Assembly: GCA_031278225.1 (NCBI GenBank)
Contig: JAITKT010000182.1
Span: forward strand, 1-35,018
DNA from: Deltaproteobacteria bacterium
GTDB lineage: Bacteria; Desulfobacterota; Desulfarculia; Adiutricales; Adiutricaceae
DNA length: 35,018 nt
Direction of reading: 5' to 3'
Of this stretch, positions 26,501 to 32,343 are shown piece after piece (within the stretch, counting starts at the first letter, position 1; each line of letters opens with the position of its first letter). The notes below the pieces were generated by a model. The model was not told where the DNA came from and searched no databases. It saw only the letters and a program-made list of their open reading frames with translations. Both the position numbers and the translations under genes were made by a program.

Positions 26501-26615
26501 GGCCCGGGGCGGGGACGTTCCCGCCCGGGTCCCCGCCGGGGGCGGGGTTCGGGGGAGGTCCCTGCTCGGAACCCCCGATTTTTTTCTTTTTGGAAAAAAA
26601 TGAGAATAAACCCAT
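23592..26615 (-). CDS. Trans-envelope protein: roadblock-like cytoplasmic domain, one membrane span, OmpA domain
   Basis: A 1007-aa protein of clear layout. Residues 1-380 are a long acidic, low-complexity region with tandem tetrapeptides TP(D/E)x (64-87) and DPG repeats. Residues about 390-645 form a conserved helical and alpha/beta part; 512-625 (LLHTLLYHVEEIYLIHAESGLIL onward) looks like a roadblock/LC7 fold, the fold of MglB-type GTPase regulators. One membrane span lies at 664-684. The periplasmic part (about 700-1000) has two BON-like stretches and an OmpA C-terminal domain (865-980, with YGHTDATGQ and SRRIEL) that in this family binds peptidoglycan. It thus links the cell wall to the cytoplasm. 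The small GTPase follows downstream, so I infer that the roadblock part contacts it. The ATG has GAGGA 11 bases upstream. I recall a similar architecture beside Rab-like GTPases in cyanobacteria; its function is not established. Confidence 0.88.
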   Translation of the reverse strand: MGLFSFFSKKKKIGGSEQGPPPNPAPGGDPGGNVPAPGPSDDPSVFPSLFPDDLSDSRATTDDTPDHTPENTPDDTPDHTPEDTPDDAPFANFPKTDPDSSPDSGPISDPISTAPDSGASPRNANDTEIDPGIDPGMNPGEKGASDAGETANARETAKKNFEESFLSELDSFFPELAELAVSDKRVPRAPETPETAPGKTADARGEDPAIPLDDAVVFDHAFDDLAPPDDESPSDDETPVAFSESADPGDAADKPPRKSDDPERHEAISLSSEDLGEDFELADDPEETPKTRTSPETPAAGFGAAFDAGFGEGFGTGFAYLSADKAPERAFGDGASPEGTGDEIFAGTVDETFAGTDGGAIDRGAEGGSEETDADLLPPRPDPSSEMGKLRSLFFERELKQLDRLTDIIDDPQALAQRIAGVITEALLVRSRKDDKLNTVLAPTVEKIFSSSVRRNPETLANQIFPVIGPAIRRSISDTFTSMLQSFNSMLETSFSLKGAKWRLEAWRVHKPFSEIVLLHTLLYHVEEIYLIHAESGLILDHLVYEGGESRDAELVAAMFTAIRDFIRDSFSVGKNEHLDNLRFGERTIFLQRTEKVFMACVVRGNPPASLKQDLQDALELMVVNSADDLDNFSGDPAPFKKNRAFFQPFLVAQYEEKPRKLPFLVRMIPATIVLILLALLGLKIYDDKLIAENGAVEERRAEERADFRTRARASFEKKVNAAIERLNDRPGLAVGRVTEIGDGLYEVVCLKDELAEDPAAVLTEAGDVRESAFRLVVKPFVSMDGPLVRQRIANILAPPGTMEVVFDDATGVISLKGDAPLGWLVSTLNKSTSVAGVKSVDTSGVHNEDIAKMIALVREINDANIRFPLGKAEPIPEDAGKLAEAMDKLKELEDLAPRLQVTISLAIYGHTDATGQPMRNYELSLERTKTVAALLYARGSYMTIRNFAMGSEFSKNDPGADKPVEDLDSRRIELRVFVEGAGANAAKILGLDVGDASTGEIPGPPE
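26355..26432. repeat. 12-bp coding tandem repeat in the OmpA-protein gene
   Basis: About six degenerate 12-bp units encode successive TP(D/E)x tetrapeptides in the acidic region. A second patch near 26206-26235 repeats a 12-bp DPG-coding unit three times. Being in frame (12 = 4 codons), changes in copy number would alter length without a frameshift. Confidence 0.7.
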
Positions 26616-26763
26616 GTCCGTTCGTGTTCCTCAGCGCGCGACGGTCCCGTCCCCCGGGGCGCCCGCGGCGGGTTTCCGGGACCGGGAGTCCCGGGGGACG
26701 GGGGGAAAGGGTCCCGAAAGGGTCCGGATTCCCCGGCCGGCCTTTCGGGCCGCGGCCGTTTTT

Positions 26764-27618
26764 TCAGTATCCGCCCTGGCCGTCGTTTCCGCGGTTTTGG
26801 TCGTCGTAACCCCGGTTTTGGTCTTCGGGGTTTTGGTCTTCGGGGTTTTGGTTTTCCCCTTCCGGGGCGTTTTCGCCTTCCCGGTTTTCGTTTTCGCCGG
26901 AATCGCTCTCGTAAACGTCCTTGGCCTCTTCCTCGACGTCGTCCATGTCGAGGTTCCAGGGTTTGGAGAGGTTGGCCACGGTGTCGGTGAACATGGTGGA
27001 AAGGGCGGTGCGGTATACCATGTCGGAGCGGATCTGGGAGGAGGTCTTTCCGATGATGGCCACGAGCTCGGCGTATTTCTCGTCAATCTTGTCCGAGAGG
27101 CTCGTCGTTTCCCGCATGAGGAGATCCCTTATCGCCCTTTCGGTCTGGTCGAGGTTCCGGGAGATGATGCCCGCCTTTCTCTCGAAGTTTTCGTTGGCGT
27201 TCCGGAGCTCGGTCGAGAGGCGGGAGTCGGATTCCTGGCGTTCCCGGTTCTCGCGGGCGATGCCGTCCCGGAACTCGTTTTTGAGGTTTTCCCCCTGGTT
27301 CTCCCTTTCCCTCGCCTCCGCCCCGAGAGCTTCCTGGCGGTCCTTTTCCTCGTTTTTGAGGGAGTTTTCCCGCTCTTCCTTCTCCTCGGCGAGCTTGTTG
27401 AACATGGCCCCGATTTCGCTTTTCATGTGGTTTTCGAGGGAGTCCAGGCGGCTTCTCAAGGATTCCCTGACTTCGTTGATTTCCCTCAGGAAGCGCTCTT
27501 CCTGTCTCCGGAAGCGGGTTTCCATGTCTTTCAACTGAGCCCCGAAAAGGATTTCCCTCACCTGGGCCATGGGGGCGTCGGACTTGTCTAGACCCCCGCG
27601 GGGTAAATTTTTTGTCAT
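26764..27618 (-). CDS. Coiled-coil protein with acidic Asn/Gln/Asp-rich tail
   Basis: A 284-aa protein, first gene of the GTPase cluster. Residues about 17-60 (REILFGAQLKDMETRF onward) begin a long heptad-type coiled coil running to about 190, with many Arg, Glu and Lys. A short hydrophobic-helical stretch follows (YRTALSTMFTDTVANLSKP), then an acidic disordered tail with NPEDQ and NRG repeats (a 15-bp DNA repeat near 26814-26853). There is no signal peptide or membrane segment. The start is secured by GGAGGT nine bases before the ATG. A start at Met17 is possible but less well supported. The start 'MAQVREILFG' and the overall pattern resemble coiled-coil proteins I remember beside OmpA-GTPase pairs in other bacteria, which suggests a scaffold role. 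This is inference. Confidence 0.85.
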   Translation of the reverse strand: MTKNLPRGGLDKSDAPMAQVREILFGAQLKDMETRFRRQEERFLREINEVRESLRSRLDSLENHMKSEIGAMFNKLAEEKEERENSLKNEEKDRQEALGAEARERENQGENLKNEFRDGIARENRERQESDSRLSTELRNANENFERKAGIISRNLDQTERAIRDLLMRETTSLSDKIDEKYAELVAIIGKTSSQIRSDMVYRTALSTMFTDTVANLSKPWNLDMDDVEEEAKDVYESDSGENENREGENAPEGENQNPEDQNPEDQNRGYDDQNRGNDGQGGY

Positions 27619-27920
27619 CGTGAAAAGACCTCCGAAAGGGACCGGGGAGCATTCCGGCCAAAGAAAACTTTATGTCTTCGAAACAAAGAACGGGCGTGAA
27701 TTCGGGTGGCGCGGCCCCCGTCGCGGCGGCGCGGGTTTTCGGGGGAACGCGCGCGGGAAGTGGGGATTCGGGGCGGGCGGCGCCAATCGAAGCCTTCCCC
27801 GGGGAAACCCGGGTGGAATCCGGACCCGTTTTTCGGCCAACGCCCGCCGAGTCCGTTTCGTTTGACGCCTTTCAAGGAATGTTCGGGGGATATCGGGGCA
27901 AAAACGATCGGACGGAGCGC

Positions 27921-27957
27921 ATGTGTGTAATATACACCATAAACGCTCGGGAATAAA
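27921..27957 (-). promoter_or_regulatory. Promoter of the GTPase cluster
   Basis: TTTATT (27957-27952), a 17-base spacer, then TATATT (27934-27929; five of six to consensus) on the minus strand. The palindrome GTGTA-ATA-TACAC covers the -10 box. The predicted start, near 27922, leaves a leader of about 300 bases. Confidence 0.5.
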
Positions 27958-27964
27958 TTAAACG

Positions 27965-28027
27965 AGAAAGAAAAACAAATATTTTTCACAAAATGTTTGT
28001 TTAAACAATATTTGAGATTTTCTTTCT
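27965..28027. repeat. AT-rich inverted repeat upstream of the GTPase-cluster promoter
   Basis: Left arm AGAAAGAAAAACAAATATT (27965-27983) is the reverse complement of the right arm at 28007-28027 apart from a 2-base insertion. The 23-base centre contains ACAAA-ATG-TTTGT and the 8-bp palindrome GTTTAAAC. It stands out by being almost free of G and C in a GC-rich region. Confidence 0.75.
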
Positions 28028-28738
28028 TTATTCGGGCCCGACACTTCATTTTCCAAAAAGACGAGACCAAAAACCCGCGCGAAACTTGACGTTTCGAGAG
28101 AACGGCGAATTTTTATGACCTGAAAATCGGGAAGTGCCCGCGAGTCCCGTCTTTTGACCGGATCCGCCCGTCGCGGGACAAAGCTTCGGGAAACCCCGCG
28201 TGAAGCGGCGCGGTCCCCAAAACTTTCAGGTATCTTAATCCAAACCGCGTCGCATTTCCATAAAAAAACAAGGGGCGGGGGTTCGGGGGCCCGGGGAGCG
28301 CGCGAGAGATGTCGCGGTCAAAACGCCCGGGCCGCGAGATGAAGTGGTGGCTTCGGGGGAGAGCGAGTCCGTCCGCGATTCGGTTTTGACGCGCCCGCGC
28401 CCGCGCCACCCCGGGGATTTCGAAATCGACGCCGCTCGCCCGTCGACGGGCGTCGAAACCGGTCCCGGCCTCCCGCTCCCCCTTTCCCCGGGGAACCGGG
28501 CTTCCGGGAACGGACCTCCGGAGAGCGCGGTCGCGGGCTTTCGGGAGACCCGCCGGGGGGAACGGAAACCCCTTCGGGTTTCGGGGCGGGGTTTTGGGGG
28601 CGAAGATCCCCCGGATTCTCGCGTTTCGCGGCTTTGGCGGGGTTTTCGCGAGAAATCGCGCCGTTATCCGGAAACTTTCCGGGCGGGGCGGCGGGCGGGC
28701 AAGGGAAGGTCGGGCGGCGCGCCGCGACGGGGGGGGCG

Positions 28739-28798
28739 AAACGACGTCAAACGGCGCCAAACGGAGTTAAACCGTACGAAACGTGGCGAAACGGTTTG
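28739..28798. repeat. Phased 10-bp array, six AAAC units
   Basis: AAAC recurs at 28739, 28749, 28759, 28769, 28779 and 28789; most units begin AAACG and the other six bases vary. The last units also form a 7-bp inverted repeat (AAACCGT with ACGGTTT). Confidence 0.75.
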
Positions 28799-29417
28799 AT
28801 TCGAGGGGAAAGACCCGGAAGGCGGGGAGGGGAAGCTTGAGGCAAGGGGGCGAAGCCGGGTCCGGGGAAGGGGAGGGAAGACGAAGGGGGTGCTTCCCGC
28901 GGCGAAACGGGCCGCCGGGGCCTAGAAAAGCCGGGGGAAACCCGAAAATGGCGCGGAAGAAACGGAAAAGCCGAAGAACGGACCGGGCGGAGCGCGTCGC
29001 TGGGGGCGTTTCGGAGAGGCCCGCGAGGGACGCGGGGAAAAAAGGAGGTGACCGGAAAACGTTCCGAACGGTTTTTGACCTCCGGGAAAACCCGAATTCA
29101 CAATCCGGAAGGGACGCGCGCGGCCGGGCCGACGTCCCTTCGGGTTGTCCCCCGAATGCCCCGGGGATTCGCGAAATACCCGAAAGGAAGTTCGATTCCG
29201 GCCGGGCGGCGGTTTTTCCCGTGAATTTTATTCGTTCGTTTCCGGAAGCGAATCCTTCGCGGGTCGGTTTCGCGTCTCCGTTTTTCTTTGTTTTCCCTTG
29301 GTTTCCGGGGGCGGTCGCCGAAGCGGCCATCCCCGGGGAAAAATTTTTCGCGAGCGTTCGGTTTTTTCGGAAAAGACGGGGCCCGCGGGGGAATCGATTC
29401 GCGGGACGGGGAGTCGC

Positions 29418-31691
29418 TCAAACCCCCAGCACCTCCTCGGAGAGGTCTTTTTCCATCTTCGCGAGACCCTCTTCCAGGTCCGGGCCGTACTCGTCGCTCA
29501 TGCCAAAAAGTTTTTCCGCCATGGCCTGGGCCTTGGCCACGCGGACGAGGTCCCCGGGGAGTTTCACGAAATCGAACTTGGGCCAGCCGGACTGTTTGAG
29601 GCCCAGGTCTTCCCCGGGTCCCCTGAGCTTAAGGTCCAGCTCCGCGAGTTCGTAGCCGTTTTTTCCGCTCTTGAGGGCGTCGAAGCGGGCCCTGGCGTTG
29701 TCGGAGGGTTCCTCCGAGTGGGCCAAAAGAATCAGGGTGGCTTTTCCCCCGCCCCTCCCGACCCTGCCCCTCAGCTGGTGCAGCTGGGCGAGCCCCATGT
29801 TTTCGGCGCCTTCTATCAGCATGACGTTCGCCCCGGGTACGTCCACCCCGACCTCCACCATGGTCGTGGACAAGAGGACGCGGAGGGAGCGGTTCCTGAA
29901 GTTTTCCATGACGGCCGCGCGGTCTTTTTTGTTTTGTTTTCCGTGGATGATCCCGTACGCGACGCCCGGGGCCGCGGCGAGGAGTTTCTTCTCCATCTCG
30001 GCGATGGAGGGCCCTTTCCCCGAGGGGGCTAGTCCCCGCTCCGCGAAGGGGAGGGAAAGGTCGTGCTCCCCGGAGGCGCCGGGGGCGGCCTCCCGCGACT
30101 TGTTCTTTTCTTCCCTTTCCCTTTCTTTTTCCTTGTCTTCCTCGTCGTAGGCGGGAGGGGATTCCTCCTCGCCTTTCCCGATGCGGGGACTCACGAGGAA
30201 GCCTTGTTCCCCCGAACTCACGAGCTTCGCGAAGAGCCCGTAGGCTTCGGCGGCCTCCCCGGAGTCGAAGACCCTGGTGTCCGGGACCGTCCTTCCCGGA
30301 AGGGTTCCCATGATGGAGACCACGTCCATGTCTCCGTACAGGACCGAGGCGAGGGACCTGGGAATGGGGGTGGCGGACATGCTCACGAGGTCCAGTTTGG
30401 GGTTCCGCTCCCTCAAACAAAGTCTCTGCTTCACCCCGAAGCGGTGCTGTTCGTCCAGGACGGCCAGGGCGAGGTCCCCGAAAACGACCTTTTGGGAGAA
30501 GGCCGCCTGGGTGCTCACGAGGAGCGGGAGGGTTCCGTTTTCGAGCCCTTCCAAAATCTTCTTTTTTTCCGCGGCCGGCGTGGAGCCGGTCAGAAGCGCC
30601 ATGTCGATCCCCAAACTTTTCGCGCGGGGGGCGAGAAAGTCCGCGTGCTGTTTCGCCAGAAGTTCCGTGGGAGCGACGATGGCCCCCTGTCTTCCGGTCC
30701 CCGCCGCGCGGAACAAAAGGGTCGCGACCACGGCCGTCTTCCCGCAGCCGACTTCCCCCTGCAGGAGAATGTTCGCGGGGTGAGGTTCGGAAAAGGCCTT
30801 TTTCAATTCCCCCGTTACCCTTTTCTGCTCGTCTGTGAGTTCAAAGGGAAGGGCCTTGACGAAGGCGTTTCCGAGGTCGGATTCGGGGGGGATCGGCTTC
30901 CTTTCGACCTCGATCTTAAGCGTTTTGGCCCTGACCCTCATGTTGAGGAGTCTCCAGAACATGAGCTCGTGGAGTCCCAGGGTCCTGAAGGCGTGGGTCT
31001 GTCTGGGGTGGGGTATGACCCCCCCGGGGACCGCGGGGGGCTCGTGAATCGTCCTCAAAAAATCCGAGGGGTCCCTTATCTTTTCCGAGCGCAGGAAGGC
31101 GTCGGGAAGGACGCGGGGGAGCTTTCCGGGGCAAGAGCGCAGGAGTTTTTCGATGAGGGTTTTTCTTTGGGCTGGGGAGAGTGTCCTTATGGTCCCGTAC
31201 ACGGGAAAGACCCCCAAAACGGATTCGGGGTCCGCGCGGGTGATGTCCCAGAACTCCGGATGGAAGATGTTGGGCTCGAAGTTCCCGTCCCGGGTCTCCT
31301 TGAAAGAGGAGACGAGGCCGTGGACGGCGTATTTCCCCCATGCCCGGATGAGTCTCGCGATGTGGTTGATGCCGTGGAAGAACCACAGACGGCCTGTGGC
31401 CCCCCTCCCGGAGGTGTCCTCAATCCTTGCGATGAGGCAGTCTCTCCCCGATTGGGTCACCGTTGTCCTTATTTCGGTCACCACCCCCTTGAAGAATATG
31501 ATTTCCCCCTCCGCGGCGGAGGAGAGGGGTTTGTATTCCCTTCTGTCCTGATACCGCAGCGGGGGAATGCGGAGGAGATCCCCCGAAAGACAAAGACCCC
31601 TCTTCCCGAAGGCGGCGATTTGCGCCGGAGTCAAACGGGTGAGCCGGTTTAAGGGCGTCGTGAAGAAAGGATGTCGCGGCCAGGGGATCAT
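29418..31691 (-). CDS. recG: ATP-dependent DNA helicase RecG
   Basis: Remodels stalled forks, branched DNA and R-loops, driving fork regression in recombination and repair. The 757-aa protein has an N-terminal wedge/OB region (RIEDTSGRGATGRLWFF, SSFKETRDGNFEPNIFHPEFW), Walker A GEVGCGKT, helicase motif II DEQH (RecG hallmark), SATPIPRSLA, and the C-terminal block VEVGVDVPGAN, QLHQLRGRVGRG. It is longer than typical RecG because of a charged Glu/Lys-rich, low-complexity insert of about 55 residues between helicase lobe motifs (around EEDKEKEREREEKNK). The ATG at 31691 is chosen because the promoter TATAAT lies at 31779-31784; the frame is open to 32102, but that part is Phe/Arg-rich and begins upstream of the promoter. 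Monocistronic by appearance. Confidence 0.96.
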   Translation of the reverse strand: MIPWPRHPFFTTPLNRLTRLTPAQIAAFGKRGLCLSGDLLRIPPLRYQDRREYKPLSSAAEGEIIFFKGVVTEIRTTVTQSGRDCLIARIEDTSGRGATGRLWFFHGINHIARLIRAWGKYAVHGLVSSFKETRDGNFEPNIFHPEFWDITRADPESVLGVFPVYGTIRTLSPAQRKTLIEKLLRSCPGKLPRVLPDAFLRSEKIRDPSDFLRTIHEPPAVPGGVIPHPRQTHAFRTLGLHELMFWRLLNMRVRAKTLKIEVERKPIPPESDLGNAFVKALPFELTDEQKRVTGELKKAFSEPHPANILLQGEVGCGKTAVVATLLFRAAGTGRQGAIVAPTELLAKQHADFLAPRAKSLGIDMALLTGSTPAAEKKKILEGLENGTLPLLVSTQAAFSQKVVFGDLALAVLDEQHRFGVKQRLCLRERNPKLDLVSMSATPIPRSLASVLYGDMDVVSIMGTLPGRTVPDTRVFDSGEAAEAYGLFAKLVSSGEQGFLVSPRIGKGEEESPPAYDEEDKEKEREREEKNKSREAAPGASGEHDLSLPFAERGLAPSGKGPSIAEMEKKLLAAAPGVAYGIIHGKQNKKDRAAVMENFRNRSLRVLLSTTMVEVGVDVPGANVMLIEGAENMGLAQLHQLRGRVGRGGGKATLILLAHSEEPSDNARARFDALKSGKNGYELAELDLKLRGPGEDLGLKQSGWPKFDFVKLPGDLVRVAKAQAMAEKLFGMSDEYGPDLEEGLAKMEKDLSEEVLGV

Positions 31692-31778
31692 GAAGGGAAA
31701 CTCCCGTCGGGGGATGATTCGTCTATGGCTTCCCTGGAAGTCCGGGCGCCCGGAAACCAAGGAAAAAGAACGGTAAGG

Positions 31779-31807
31779 ATTATAGTTCGCGAAAAAAAGA
31801 TAAGCAA
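31779..31807 (-). promoter_or_regulatory. recG promoter
   Basis: TTGCTT (31807-31802), a 17-base spacer, then a perfect TATAAT (31784-31779) on the minus strand. Transcription would start near 31772, leaving an 80-base leader. Confidence 0.6.
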
Positions 31808-32201
31808 GGGACGAACGGAGGAAAAGAGAGCGGGTGGCGGAACGAAAGCGGGAAGAAAACGGGGAAAGCGAAAAACGAAGGCGGGAAAAAAGGAAAAAAA
31901 ACGGGACGCCGACGGCGGAGTCGGAAAAAAAAAACGGAAAAACGAGGGCGGGGAAAAAGAGACCGCGCGCGTCTTTTTTGGTTTTCCGTTCGGAAGAACG
32001 TCGCGGGTCGCGCGAAAAGCCGGCCGGGAAAAAGCCGGACGGGAGGGCCCGCGACCGCCCGGGAATCTTTTTTTGAAAACCGCGTCCGCAAAAAAAAGAC
32101 ACCGGGAATTTTCGCGTCGAAAACGGGAAATTTTGTTTTTCGGAAATTCTTCGTTCGCGAAGGGGGCCGTCGCTTCCGAATCCGCGAAACGGATGAGGTG
32201 G

Positions 32202-32310
32202 TCAAGCGGTGGCGTGGCGGTGGTCATGTGACGCTCAAATGCTTGGCTAACTCAGACAAAAAGCGGAGTGCTTGCTGTCTCCAAGCGATGTTCAAGCGGT
32301 GGCCCGGCGG
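32202..32310. repeat. 19-bp direct repeats flanking a foreign-looking patch
   Basis: TCAAGCGGTGGCGTGGCGG (32202-32220) and TCAAGCGGTGGCCCGGCGG (32292-32310) match at 17 of 19 bases. The 71 bases between are less GC-rich than their surroundings. Confidence 0.7.
32224..32298 (-). pseudogene. Possible C-terminal gene remnant (about 24 codons)
   Basis: The minus strand reads RLNIAWRQQALRFLSEL, then AKHLSVT and a TGA at 32224-32226. It looks like a helical protein end and uses codons rare in the neighbouring genes (TTA, GCA, ACA, CAT). There is no start or ribosome site. It could be the tail of a lost transposase or phage gene; I cannot name the family. Confidence 0.3.
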
Positions 32311-32334
32311 AAAAGCCCCCGAAAGGGACGGGGG
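32311..32334 (-). terminator. pbpC terminator
   Basis: On the minus strand CCCCCG (32334-32329) pairs with CGGGGG (32321-32316) across a 7-base loop, followed by C and four Ts. It lies 10 bases after the pbpC stop codon. Confidence 0.6.
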
Positions 32335-32343
32335 AATCCCCCC

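Larger units (their letters stand above)
27619..29417. other. 1.8-kb gene-free region
   Basis: The longest stretch without a gene here. From left to right it holds the leader and promoter of the coiled-coil gene (27929-27957), an AT-rich inverted-repeat island (27965-28027), about 700 bases of GC-rich sequence with nothing recognised, a phased 10-bp array (28739-28798), and GC-rich sequence up to the recG stop. The open frames present are arginine/proline-rich on both strands and lack ribosome sites. Confidence 0.6.
31692..32343. other. Gene-free region between recG and pbpC
   Basis: It holds the recG promoter (31779-31807), a purine-rich plus strand up to about 32000, a 19-bp direct repeat flanking a patch of different composition (32202-32310), and the pbpC terminator (32311-32334). 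Open frames in the purine-rich part are lysine/glutamate or phenylalanine/arginine runs and are not accepted as genes. Confidence 0.6.

Noticed and set aside
27940-28040. AT-rich island as a replication origin
   Set aside because: No DnaA-box-like TTATCCACA repeats and no dnaA, dnaN or parA/B neighbours.
31692-32102. N-terminal extension of RecG
   Set aside because: Phe/Arg-rich and starting upstream of a clear TTGCTT-17-TATAAT promoter; RecG homology begins after the ATG at 31691.
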